A DNA stretch of 64,000 nucleotides from Tanypteryx hageni (lineage: Eukaryota; Arthropoda; Insecta; Odonata; Petaluridae): contig CM054113.1 of assembly GCA_028673005.1 (NCBI GenBank), positions 169,181,337 to 169,245,336 of the forward strand, given 5' to 3'. Position 1 is the stretch's first letter; each line of letters starts with the position of its first letter. This document shows, piece by piece, positions 1-10,120 of this stretch. The notes under the pieces were generated by a model. It was not told the DNA's origin and made no database searches. It worked only from the letters and a program-made list of their open reading frames with translations. A program made the position numbers and the translations under genes.

Positions 1-1240
1 TTGACGTGAAAGTTTGACGTTTTTCTTCGTCTACGTGAATTTCCTTTAAATACGTTTCATGAATAAAAGGTATTAACGTTATAAAATTCGGTTAGAATAA
101 TTCATTTGTATATCTTTATTGTATAATATTTATGTACAAATATCTCACTGATATGTAATTTGATAATGATTTTCCACTCTCGCAATGTGTGATATACGGT
201 AATAAATTATCCCCCAAAATCAGCCAGCGTCTTATACGTCGGAGGTAAGATTATTACTGTTGTCAATACTGACACTACCGAACACAATCACCTCCAAATA
301 GAAGAATTGGCAGTCATTCGTCGCAAAAACATTAAAATATACATTATTAATAACACAGGTCTACATGGTTTTGGGGTTTCAAAAATATTATCTTTCCTTT
401 AGTAATTCGAGTACGCTGAGCACGAAAATGATAACCATTTTTCGCTATCACGCACAGATTTTGCACAAACTGTAGTAGCCTATTTTATATTTCGACATGA
501 AATCGTCAAAGTAATATTATTATTTTTTAAAGTTGTAAGTGTTGTGAACCACCGGCTATGCAAGTATCTAGTATGATTGTGACAGAAGAACATTCTAGAC
601 TTGACAAAAACTAAAAACGATAGGTCGTGCTAGTGTACAAGTAGCCAGCGCACAGGACTGGCTTTATGTTTTCTGCCGCCACAAGCAAACAAATTTTTGG
701 CCGCCCCCCCTCCCCCCCCCACTATGAATTTTTTTCTCGGTTTTGACCCACACTTGTTTGTACTTAGCACCAGTTTTTGGACCGCTCAAAATTTAGAAAA
801 ATATAACGAAGAAAATTTGTAGTTAGTGAAATAAAACAATTTTCAACTGGTGTACTCATTTAATTTTAACAAAAACACAATGGAGGACTGTCAAATATCG
901 GGAATTACCGAAACTTTTTTGAAGTTGTATTGTATGGCTATTGTTATAGGCAAATATAAAGTTTTTTCGTTAAATTTTTAACAGATTTATAAAAATAGCA
1001 ATTTAAAACGGACGAGTTAATGCCGAACCCGATCATATCCGATTGGTAGCCGAAGTTTGCCCAGTGTTTAGTGACGTCAGTGCATGCCGCAAGCATGTTA
1101 ACCGATGCTAGCCGTGCTAGAAGCCATTGTGCCGATATAGAAATAGAAGCTTGAAAGACAATTCTGTTGTTTTCCTCTATACTCCGTCTTAGAAGAAATA
1201 TTGGTAGAAGTACTGCACCTTCCTGCATTTATTTTGCTTT
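1..1240. other. Unassigned AT-rich leader
   Basis: No coding region is supported. The stretch contains a C-rich tract near 705-721, a TGCCGCCACAAGCA 14-mer near 672-685 that recurs near 18464, and a palindromic TGACGTCA (CRE-like) at 1072-1079, about 165 bases before the first exon below. The 94-codon minus-strand frame at 944-1228 has no recognisable domain. Confidence 0.4.
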
Positions 1241-1386
1241 GTGATTTGCAAAATGGCATATGAAGGATTTTGTGTAGCCAGATCTGATAATTTGCCTAAC
1301 GTTGATTCGTACATGTTTTTGCGGTACATTGGAAGTCGTAGGGAGCAATATTCAGATGTTGAAATGCGTGGAGTGAAGGCGGATAG
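1241..1386 (+). pseudogene. SWIM-type arthropod protein, exon 1
   Basis: A frame of 48 codons plus two bases ends exactly at a splice donor (GATAG|GTTTGT). It contains ARSDNLPNVD, SYMFLRYI and EMRGVKAD, which I recognise from a large, uncharacterised arthropod protein family that carries a SWIM zinc finger and often a YqaJ-like nuclease domain. The two leftover bases join exon 2 at 5318 to give KADR-SMRKDY, in phase and in family order. A TGACGTCA site lies about 165 bases upstream. The intron is occupied by a LINE at 1648-5109. The family assignment is from memory of the motif pattern and has not been searched. Confidence 0.55.
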
Positions 1387-1647
1387 GTTTGTATTACATT
1401 TAATTGATAAAACAAGTTCGATGTAGCGCTTTTATTTTCAGTTATTGTAATAGTACTATTATTTCGACTGAAACGCAGAAGATATGTAAAAGATAGGTTG
1501 ACGTCTTAAAACAGCTTTCCCATATTAAATGAATAAAACAACTCTAGTTTTAACTAATATTATAGAATATTTATTGTTATATGTATTGTTTCCCATGCTG
1601 TCCTAGTATCTAGTAAGTAAAATATAGTTAGATAAGTATACAAAATG

Positions 1648-1942
1648 TAATGGACGAGACCGGGACTTTGTGGAATTCCATAATAAAATAACATGAACGA
1701 TGCTAGATAGTATTTTTTATTTATATTAAACTTTTGCTAATTTCCACAAAATATACGAAGTAAAGCACGACCGGTTTCGGCAAATAATCACCATCATCTG
1801 CCTTTACAGAATCATCAGGTCAAATTTTTTATTTAATAAGTTCAAAAACAGCACTCAGGCCTTTACATTGAACATTACAACCAATAAATAATAAATGCAT
1901 ATAAAAATATATAAAAAACAGTCAAACAAAACAATAAGGAAT
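1648..1942 (-). other. LINE 3' UTR with dispersed motif
   Basis: Sequence downstream of the RT stop in the minus-strand reading. It contains GCCGAAACCGGTCGTG (near 1779-1794), a motif I know from many arthropod retroelement tails, and a 23-base segment at 1665-1687 that recurs with one mismatch at 29357-29379. No poly(A) is visible at the 1648 end. Confidence 0.45.
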
Positions 1943-3208
1943 TCAATGGAAAACATCAGTATGAGGATCTTGCATCAGAGTTTGGTTATATAAGTTTGGG
2001 AGGCGGAAAATTAAGGAGCGTTTTGTGGTTGAGAGCCGAGGAGTGCGGCAGTAAAATAAATCATGTAATCTGGTACTTCTAGAGGGAATACGGAGGGGGT
2101 AACTGGAGAGAAGTTCGGGAGTTCTATATTTTCCATTTACAATGTTACGGAAAAACTTTAGGTCAATTGCCTGTCTACGATCGGTCAAAGGTAGTAAACC
2201 AAGAGTGTGGAGAATGTGGGAAGAGGACGCATTACGAAGAGAAAGAACTCGCTGGCGGATAATGTGATGGAAGAAATTTAGGGGCCTTTCAAAGTGATTA
2301 AGATTTGATTGGGAAGCTGAGGACCAAATGGGTGAGCAATATTCTAAGATTGGGAGAACACAACTAACAAAGAATGTGCGTAGAGAGAAAACATCCGTAA
2401 TTTCGGCGAAACGATAGATGAGGCCCAGCATAGACATGGCACGAGAAGTGACTTTCCTAATATGGGTAGCAAATAATAGCTTCTGGTAAAAAATTACACC
2501 AAGATCCTTTTGTGTTGTAACTAAGGGGATTGTAATGTCAAGAATTTTGTATTGGCTTATAATTGGTTGCTTACGTAAGGTGAAGGTAAGAGCGGTGCAT
2601 TTGGAGGGATTGATTCTTAGATGCCAGGTTTTAGTCCAGTCTGAGAGGCGGACTAGGGCAGCTTGGAGAATATCAGAGTCGGCGGGGGAATTGATCTGTT
2701 TGAATAATTTGCAGTTATCTGCAAAGAGTAGTATCCCGCAGGGTAGTGCAATTATATCCACTAAGTCGTCTATGAAAAGGATGAAGAGAAGGGGGCCTAA
2801 GACACTACCTTGAGGCACACCGGAAGTGACAGGAGCAAAAGAAGATAGGTAGCCGTCGATAACTACACGCTGACTTCTGTTTGACAGGAAAGAAGAAATG
2901 AGGGAGAGAAAGAGATGATGGACATTAAAGCGATGGGATATTTTGTGAAGAAGGAGAGAATGGTCACCGGTGTCAAAAGCTTTGGCGAAATCGATGTAAC
3001 ACACGTCCAGTTGAGAAGAATTTTCATATGTGTGCCTGATATTATTCATGTGCACGGAAAGGTTGGTTAGAGTTGAGGAGTCCGGAAGAAAACCATGTTG
3101 TTGCATGGAGATATAGGGAAGAGTGAAAGCGAGGAGCCGATTATGAATAATTTTTTCACAAACGATTGATAGGTTGGAAAGAAGAGATATGGGTCTATAA
3201 TTTTCCAC
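1943..3208 (-). pseudogene. LINE ORF, reverse transcriptase part
   Basis: Continuation of the ORF above after the frameshift; the open frame reaches back to about 3270. It has ENYRPISLLS, motif A CYIDFAKAFD (residues 70-79), SGVPQGSVLGPLLF and motif C at residues 162-165. Motif C reads FADN instead of FADD (AAC codon at 2714-2716), so one of the catalytic aspartates that bind metal is replaced by Asn. Motif A is followed by TGDH where TVDH is usual. The C-terminal region with LEYCSPIWSSAS and LSLRNASSS is typical of CR1/Jockey-group elements. This protein would not be expected to polymerise DNA. Confidence 0.8.
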
Positions 3209-3249
3209 CTGAGATCTACTGCCATTTTTGTGAATAGGGATGACGTTGG

Positions 3250-5085
3250 CTATTTTCCACCCCTCTGGGGAAAGACTCCCGTGGCAAAGCTGCGGTTGAG
3301 AAGCATAGAAAGAGGTATCGAGAGCTGAGAAGCGGTTTGCCTAAGAAATTCCGCTGCGATACCATCGGGTCCGTTGGCTTTCTTGGAAGGGAGGGCAGAG
3401 AGGAGCTGGTGCACTTCGCCGGGTGAGGTGACAATGGAAGATAGACAATGGGAACATTTAGGGTTCAGAGGAGGGGGAGGGGTAGGGGAGGGAGGTGAAA
3501 AATTTGATCTGAAAAACTCGTTAAAAGTTTCAGGCCTAGCACTACCAGAAACGACGGAATCATGATAGTACACTGAACTAGGAATTCGTCCACCTTTTCT
3601 ACGACAATTTATTATATTCCAGAATGATTTATTGTTGAAATTGATTTCTGAGCACGCACTATCAATGTAGTTTTTGTAGTCACGTCTCAGTAAAAAATTA
3701 ACGTGCCGTCGGTGATAAGCGAAAGTTCGTTTAGTGTGAGGATTGGGAAACGATTTCATTAGCTTCCAAAAAGCCATCTTATTTTTTAGGGCGAGAAAAT
3801 CTTCGGCGGACATCCACCGGGGTCGGTTCGGAGAGGATTTTTTGCAGGGAACGAAGTCGTTGACAACACTCACTATTAGGTCGTAAAAGAATTCGACCGC
3901 TTCATCAACGGAACCGAGTCGTAAAACATTCCACGGGAGTAGGTCGAGCACATGGTTTATTGGCTTCCAGTCAGCCTTTTTCCAAGCTCTGAGGGTTCTT
4001 ACGGGAGGCAGATTCCGAGAAGTCGTCGCGCTGAGCGAGGGAGCAAGGCCAGGAACACAAGCTGTTGGGGAGACACTGTTGCCAAGTAGTCGGTTGTAAG
4101 TAAAGATTACATCGAGTGATTCGTGGTCTGACTGAAAGGCGTTTCTTCCTGTAAAAACTTTGGGAAGGGGAAGATTCGAAATCACATAGTCCAAAATGGA
4201 TGATTCACGAGTGACATGTGGATTAAATTGGCACAATGAGAGAGCAGTTATAAAATGGTCTATGAACCACGAGTCCAGTGAAGTTTTTGGCGAACCGGCG
4301 TAAGGTGACTCCCAAACCACAGATAAGTTAAAATCACCAAGAAGAATAAATTTACCTAGTCGGGATACTTTTAAGAGAGAATTAAAGCAGTCCTCAAGGG
4401 AACTTTCGTCGTTGGGAGGTCTGTAGAAACAACCAATAAAAAGTTTGTTGGAATTTCGAGTCACTTCTACCCACACAACCTCACAATTTGATTCTAAGTC
4501 GGGGCGACGTCTAGAGCGAGTATTATTATTCACACAAATCATAACACCACCACCACGACGATTCACACGATCACGTCTATAAACATTAAATAGAGTATAA
4601 AAGGGGAGTTCAACGTCAGGGACATGACTATTAAGCCAAGTTTCGGTGAAACAAAGGCAGTCCAACGAGGCGAACTCTGCGAGGGAGAATTCACATTCAC
4701 TCAACTTGTTTTTAAGGCTACGAACATTTTGGTAGTATGTTGAGAAGTTACCAAAGATGTGGTTAGGCCCCGGATTAAGTTCAATGTCCGACGAAATGAG
4801 TAGGAGGTGTAGCAGGAGCCAGGGCGGCGATAGTCTATGAGACGGCTGACACGAGGCGTTCCTTCCAACTCCGTTCGCCGAGGAAGAGAATCCACAAATG
4901 TGAAGGAAATTAACCCTCGGACGCCTTATGGAATAGTAATAATCGGCAATTTCCGATATGTCTGACGAGTATTCACCGCACTGGGAGGATGGAGCACAAT
5001 AAAATAATAAAACTTTCACTAGAACCACTAGGAAAAACAGAAAAAGAGCGGAGCAATTAGAGCGTGGCTCACACCCGGGCGCCAT
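3250..5085 (-). pseudogene. LINE ORF, 2A + endonuclease part
   Basis: 611 codons starting at an ATG in CCAAGATGG context. Residues 13-30 are strongly hydrophobic (signal or anchor-like) and a second hydrophobic run precedes DIELNPGP at residues 100-107, a canonical 2A ribosome-skipping motif. The APE-type endonuclease follows: YYQNVRSLKNK, CFTETWL (the catalytic Glu), RGGGV, FYRPPN, LLGDFNL, ILDYVISN and QSDHES (the catalytic His). The C-terminus (KKANGPDGI, LLNRSFATGVFP) is the start of the RT domain. The frame ends in RGGK-stop because of a 1-nt shift; the alternative frame continues with WKIANVIPIHK. All endonuclease signature residues that can be recognised are present. Confidence 0.8.
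4765..4788 (-). other. 2A-like ribosome-skipping motif DIELNPGP
   Basis: Codons GAC ATT GAA CTT AAT CCG GGG CCT encode D-I-E-L-N-P-G-P, matching the D-(V/I)-E-x-N-P-G-P consensus exactly. It lies between a hydrophobic leader (residues about 89-97) and the endonuclease. In 2A sequences the Gly-Pro bond is not formed and translation continues, which would release a ~106-residue leader from the EN-RT polyprotein. Confidence 0.8.
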
Positions 5086-5317
5086 CTTGGAATATGCAAT
5101 ATTGACAAATATACAAAATGAATGTGAATAAACTTAGTTTCCGTGTGTCTTCTCTATGGGAAATGTAGTGAAGTTTGTTGTTTAAGTGTCTATCTGCTTA
5201 GTTATTACCTATACTTGTGAAAAGAAAAACTGTAGAAGTGTTTGTAATAATTGCATGTCTCTTTTGTATATGTCGCGAATTTCATTGTTGCTTTTATGGC
5301 TTTTTTCTCCCTTTGAG

Positions 5318-5558
5318 GTCAATGAGGAAAGACTATGTTAGTAATGCTGTTGGATTTGTTAAACTGAAGCGAGAAGGAAAAAATTGTATTGTTAAAGGCA
5401 AGATTTGCCCTGAACACAGAATAAGATAAAGAGGTTATGAAGTGAGTGTAGTTGTAGATGAAGAAGAAGATTTAGTCACGTCTGTGGAGTGTCATGACTG
5501 CCCTTATTTAGCAAAACATGGTCCTTCAAAATACCATGCTGTCGTGGATATTATGTGA
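5318..5558 (+). pseudogene. SWIM-type arthropod protein, exon 2 (nonsense)
   Basis: The acceptor is a pyrimidine tract ending TTTGAG at 5317. The frame continues exon 1 with SNAVGFVKLKREGKNC and GKICPEHRIR. It then hits TAA at 5427-5429, and after it the same frame resumes with RGYEVSVVVDEEED, SVECHDC and SKYHAV before TGA at 5556. In the family the last part is the SWIM zinc finger, normally ending CKH. Here that position reads KYH, so a metal ligand is lost. A premature stop plus a lost ligand make this a decayed copy. It is followed directly by a truncated LINE insertion. Confidence 0.55.
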
Positions 5559-5621
5559 ACAAATTTATTTAAATATTTAAATTACAGAAATAACTTAATA
5601 TGTAACATTTGTAAAAGTATT

Positions 5622-6330
5622 AAATGATGCCAAAACCAAGGTAGTTGTGTTCGATCGGGAGAATGAGGTGAACTACTGTCAATTTAGCATAAATGGTGGA
5701 ACGACTGAGGTAGTGGATGAATTTGTATACCTTGGTAGAATGTTCAGTAAAAATGGTAGAGTAGATGGGGAAATCAAAAGGAGAGTGAATGCTGGTAGAA
5801 AGGTGGCAGGGGGTGTGTGGTCGATTGCAAATAATGAATGGTTGTCAAAAGAAGCGAAAATGTCTGTATACAAGAGTGTTTTAATGCCTACCTTGCTGTA
5901 TGGCAGTGAAACATGGGTGTGTCAGGAGAAGCATAAAAGTAGTTTGAATGCGGTTGGGATGGGATACATAAGAAGAGTTTGTGGAAAATCTAGGAGGGAC
6001 AAAGTAAGGAATAATTGGGTGATGAACGAATGTGGTATGAAAGCTAGTGTGACAGATCTGTATGAGAGAGGTCTGCTGAGGTGGTTCGTGTAGAAAGAAT
6101 GGAGGAGAGTAGAATCACCAAACAATTATATGAAGGAAGAGTGAATGGCGAGAGAGGGAGAGGCAGACCGCGCAAGACTTGGTTGGATGTGGTTGGTGAG
6201 ACTCGGAGAAAAAGGGACGTGAAAAGTATGAGGAATAAAAGGTAATGTGTGACTCAGTGTATGAGTGTAAGTGAAGTAAAAGAAGTGTGCAAGGATAGAA
6301 GTGTGTGGAGGAAGGTGATGTGTTGGTAAT
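5622..6330 (+). pseudogene. LINE RT C-terminal remnant
   Basis: Encodes the region after the RT palm: DAKTKVVVFDRENE, FVYLGRMFSKNGRVD, INAGRK-like RRVNAGRKVAGG, MPTLLYGSETW and VMNECGM. The first frame ends at the TAG at 6091-6093. A shift there continues with VERMEESRITKQLYEG, GRGRPRKTW and RNKR before another stop near 6242. The order and motifs match the C-terminus of RTE-like arthropod elements. The catalytic motifs are absent because of the 5' truncation, so it is non-functional. Confidence 0.75.
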
Positions 6331-6389
6331 TGGCAGACATATGGCACGGCTTACCCCGCAAGGGAAAGCGTCAAGGTGTGTGTGTGTGT
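5622..6389 (+). mobile_element. 5'-truncated RTE-type LINE
   Basis: A 768-bp insertion bounded by a perfect 11-bp duplication GTAAAAGTATT (5611-5621 and 6390-6400). The 3' end is a (TG)n tail at about 6375-6390, as expected for RTE-type elements that end in short tandem repeats instead of poly(A). The 5' end starts in the middle of the RT reading frame (LNDAKTKVVVF), the classic result of incomplete reverse transcription. Confidence 0.8.
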
Positions 6390-6681
6390 GTAAAAGTATT
6401 TGCTTAAAAACTTGATACTTAAATATATGCACTGCAACAGTAATTATTTGCTTAATAAACCCATAGCCCAACGATTTCCGTAAGTTTGATCTTACGTATT
6501 TAGAGTAGGTATATTACATTATGGAGGTTTTGTTAAAATATATATGCTAATCTTTAATACATAAAAATATAATTTACTCTTTCAACGTTCTCCAGAAATG
6601 TATGCATCATGTCAATGTAATGCCGACATAAGTCATAAACTAAAATACGAAGCAATAAAATTACGTGCATACTACTACTAC

Positions 6682-6943
6682 TTAGGCTAAAATGATCTTC
6701 GCAGACAAATGCAGTTGTACGTTCCGATATATCATATGCGTATCTCCTCATGGCTTTCAACCACAATATTCTCCGCTTCTTATTTCTTCCCAAGGAACTC
6801 GGTAGCGTGAAGAACAATTTTCTCGGGGTTTTAAACGTTGTATTTAAGCAGTGATGTACCAGACAATACTTATAAACCTTCTTAACTTCCATATTCTCCA
6901 TTTTAACTACGATATCAGGAAAAGCAACAGGACGAAGCATCAA
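6682..6943 (-). CDS. THAP zinc-finger exon
   Basis: Minus-strand frame with YCLVHHCLNTTFKTP, KLFFTLPS, RRILWLKAMRR and FVCEDHFS. The two cysteines, the invariant Trp and the C-x2-H ending in HF form a C2CH THAP DNA-binding domain of about 55 residues. A donor-like CTAA|GTAGTA follows at 6681, so the frame after SL is probably intronic and the 129-codon frame overstates the exon. A TGACGTCA palindrome lies 34 bases upstream of the first Met codon (6977-6984). No partner exon is visible before the RTE element. THAP domains occur both in host regulators and in P-element-like transposases, and I cannot tell which this is. Confidence 0.6.
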
Positions 6944-7137
6944 AACTGCGTGCTTTCAGTACGGTCGTACATGCGATGACGTCACGTACCCCTTACTACT
7001 CGCTCTCCAACCAGGATGCCGTTTTTGCGGAATATTTAAAAGTTATTTTAAATAATTTTTTTGCAAAATGAGGACGATTTAACAAAAGAATGTTCACAGG
7101 GAGTAATTAAGTCAATTACATCATCATCATCATGCTT

Positions 7138-7151
7138 CTGTCCGAAGACAG
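7138..7151 (-). other. RTE 3'-end hairpin with UUCG loop
   Basis: The minus strand reads CTGTC-TTCG-GACAG: a perfect 5-bp stem closed by C-G around a UUCG tetraloop, immediately before the (ATG)n tail. Some LINE reverse transcriptases recognise a 3' stem-loop of their RNA when starting target-primed synthesis; the same role here is an inference. Confidence 0.65.
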
Positions 7152-7154
7152 GTT

Positions 7155-9008
7155 TTAACTGAATCGCTGCCTCCATTTCTCTCTCTCCCTAGAAGCCTCT
7201 TTTATACCTCTATAAGTATTATATCCCTGCTTTATATTATCTAATATTCCTATTCTTTTTCTCCCTCTTCCTCTTCTTCCACTAATTTTTCCTTCTAAGA
7301 TCGTCCTTTGTAAACACTGTCTTCTCAATATGTGCCCTATCCAATTTGCTTTTCTTTTCCTGATTGTTTTTATTAGCGTCCTTTCTTCTCCCACCATTTC
7401 TAATACTTCTTCGTTTCTCTTCCTCTCTGTCCATTTCACTTTCATCATTCTTCTCCATACCCACATCTCAAAACTTTCTAAATATTTTTCCTCCTTTCTC
7501 CTTACCGTCCACGTCTCTGCACCATAAAGAGCTATGCTCCATATGTAGCATTTTGCTAATTTCTTCCTTGTTTCTAAATTTATTTTCTTGCTTGTGAGAA
7601 GCTCCTTCTTCTCGTTAAATGCTGCTTTTGCCATTGCAATCCTACTTCTGATGTCCTGTGTACTACTTCCATCCTGTGCTAAAATACTGCTGAGATATTT
7701 GAAACTACTTACTTGTTCCAATTTTTGGCCATTTACCATTATATTTAATTCTTTATGTTCCTTTAAAACCACCATGACTTTCGTTTTTTCTGTATTGATC
7801 TTCATTCCATATTGTTGGCCAACCTCCACTAGTCTGTCTGTCATCCTCTGAAGCTCTTTCTCGCCTTCTGCTATTAAGCCCTGATCATCTGCGTATTTAA
7901 TGGTGGTAATACTTTCACCTCCTATCTTAAATCCTTTCTCTTCCATCAACGCTTCTTCTGTTATTGTTTCTGCATAAATATTAAATATCGCTGGTGAAAT
8001 AGGACAACCCTGCCTCACTCCCCTCCCTATTGAAGTACTTTCTGTTTCTTCTCCTTCAACCCTGACTCTAATCTTTTGATCAAAGTAAAGGTTTTTAAGC
8101 AGTCTTTTATCTTTCCAATCTATTCCTATTTTGTTTAAAATACCCAGCATTTTATCCCATTTCACTCGGTCAAAAGCTTTCTCCCAATCTACAAAACAAA
8201 AATACATACCTTTATTGACTTCTAGCGCTCTTTCTATCATCATCCTCATACATCCTATAGCATCTCTAGTCCCCCTTCCTCTTCTAAAACCAAACTGATT
8301 ATCTTGCAGCTCCTTTTCTATTTTACATTCAATTCTTTTGGTTATTATTCTGGTTAGAACTTTAGCTGTATGAGAAATTAAACTAATAGTTCTGTAATCC
8401 TTGCAACATTTTGCATTATTCTTTTTCTCCAGTGGTACCATCACAACATCTGAAAAATCTTCAGGCCATATGCCAGTATCATGTACTTGGTTAAAAAATT
8501 TTGTGAGTTGCTTAACTGCTTTAGACCCCAAAACCTTAAGAACGTCCACGGGTATATCATCACTCCCAACAGCCTTCCTTCTTTTCATGTCATCAATTGC
8601 TCTTTTAACTTCAGACTCGAGAATACTTGGTCCTAGCTGATCTTCTTCCACATCCTCTTCTTCATTTAATTCATAATTTCTTGGCTTTCCTTCTTTGTCA
8701 TACAGAACCTCAATGTATTCTTTCCAGACATTCTTTACATTGTCTGGCTCCGAGACTAATTTACCACTTTTGTTCATGATTCCTTTACGTCCTATCTTTC
8801 TTGCCCTATTCTTGAATAGTTCCCTTGATTTGCTATACATGAGGTCTGTTCTACAAATTCTTTCACATTCGACAATCTCCTCGCATTTTTCATTTATCCA
8901 CTGTTCTCTGGTTTTATCTGTTTCCCTTCTTAAAGCATTATTTAACTCCTTGTATTTTCTTTGGCCTTCTTCAGTGTTTATGTTCTTCCACTTTCTCCGC
9001 TCTTCCAT
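7155..9008 (-). pseudogene. RTE reverse transcriptase frame
   Basis: 617 codons. After a basic linker come KRRKAVGSDDIPVD, VPLEKK, CKDYRTISLIS, QFGFRRGRGTRDAI, motif A CFVDWEKAFD (Asp 274), GVRQGCPISPAIFNIY and motif C KYADD (residues 371-375), so the polymerase triad is intact. The C-terminal part has FKYLSSILAQDG and YGAETWTVRRKEE. The first Met codon lies in AAAAATGG, a good initiation context that overlaps the end of the endonuclease frame. The residues before it in this frame are not LINE-like, which favours an indel over independent translation. Confidence 0.8.
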
Positions 9009-10120
9009 TTTTGCAGCATGGCTGCTGTGATCCAGGGTTTTTTGTTTCTTTCACCCGTTATCTTTCCTACCTTCTTTTCCATTACATCTTTAATGTTGCT
9101 ATGGATGTATCTCCACTCCTCATCTACATTCTTCCTATTTTCTTCAGCTCTCTCCCCCAACCTTTCCTCCAGCTCATTCATGATAGCCTCCTTGTTTTTA
9201 AGGAGTTCCTCTAAGTTCCATTTCTTGTTAACTCTTATGTTTCTCTTAACGCTCTTCAGTCTACATTGTATATTTGCCACCAAAAGGTTGTGGTCAGAAT
9301 CGATATCTGCCAATGGTAGTGTTTTCACATTTTTAATGCTATTTCTAAATCTTTCATTGACTAGTATGTAATCTATCTGGTATCGTCTCTGGTCTCCTGG
9401 GCTTCTCCATGTGTAAAGTCTTTGCTGGTGATGCTTAAACCATGTATTAGTTACAATTAATCTATTTCTATGGCAGAATTCCACAAGTTTATCCCCTCTT
9501 TCATTTCTCTTCCCTAGTCCATATTTTCCCACTATGTTATCTTCCTGTCCCTCTCCGACTACACTGTTCCAATCTCCCATTACTATGGTGGTGATCCTTC
9601 CTTTTCCCTCATCCTCCAATATCTCCATAATCTGTTCATAGATTTCATCTACTTCGTCGTCGCCAGCATTAGTTGTTGGCATATACACTTGAATTATAAG
9701 CATTTCCACTGGCTCCATCTGGAGTTTTACGGCTATTAATCTATCATTAACTGTCACTACCTTACTAATTCTTTCAGCTATCTCTTTTCTCATTATAATC
9801 CACACTCCCCTTTCCTTTTTCTCTCCTCCCGAGTAAATAATCTTAAATTCGTCTGAATTTATCTCGCCTTCTCCTTCCCACCGAACTTCACTAAGACCTA
9901 CTATACCTACATTATTCCTTCTCATTTCCCTTTTTAAGTTCTCTAGTTTACCCCCTGAATTCATAGTCCTAACATTCCATGTGCCTATTTTTAATTTCTC
10001 ACTACTTGCTTTCTTATTAATGTTACATTTCCTCTGTGCATCCCCTAGGGTAGTCCCCACCCGGAGATCCGATTGGGGGACTATTTTACCTCCGGAATAT
10101 TTTACCCCAGAAAGATCCAT
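8978..10120 (-). pseudogene. RTE endonuclease frame
   Basis: 380 codons. APE-type endonuclease motifs appear in order: GTWNVRTM (Asn 49), GLSEVRW (Glu 78), VYMPTT, VMGDWNS (Asp 183, Asn 185), YQIDYILV (Asp 249) and DIDSDHNLLV (Asp 275, His 276). Insect annotations often call this domain craniofacial development protein 2-like, which is a misnomer for an RTE endonuclease. The frame runs past the conserved junction ITAAMLQK and ends 31 bases inside the RT frame. In RTE elements endonuclease and RT are one polyprotein, so the split is read as a 1-nt deletion in an A-run. Confidence 0.8.

Larger units (their letters stand above)
1648..5109 (-). mobile_element. CR1/L2-like LINE, near full length, dead
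   Basis: A 3.46-kb non-LTR retrotransposon on the minus strand lies in the intron of the SWIM-type pseudogene. TATACAAAATG occurs on both sides (1637-1647 and 5110-5120) and is a candidate 11-bp target-site duplication, which would set the ends. In order it encodes a hydrophobic N-terminus, a 2A-like motif, an APE-type endonuclease and a reverse transcriptase, as in CR1/L2/Rex1-group elements whose single long ORF sometimes carries 2A. Two lesions are visible: a 1-nt frameshift between 3260 and 3270, and the RT catalytic FADD changed to FADN. The 5' end has CCAAGATGGCGCC overlapping the start codon. The exact clade is not resolved. Confidence 0.8.

Noticed and set aside
944..1228. 94-codon minus-strand frame
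   Set aside because: No recognisable motif, and antisense to the likely promoter region of the SWIM-type relic.
2535..2813. 92-codon plus-strand frame inside the LINE
   Set aside because: Antisense shadow of the RT coding sequence.
3260..3277. Programmed -1 frameshift between the two frames of the CR1-like LINE
   Set aside because: TTTCCCC is there but not in the reading phase needed for an X-XXY-YYZ slip; a simple indel in a homopolymer is more likely, and the RT is also mutated.
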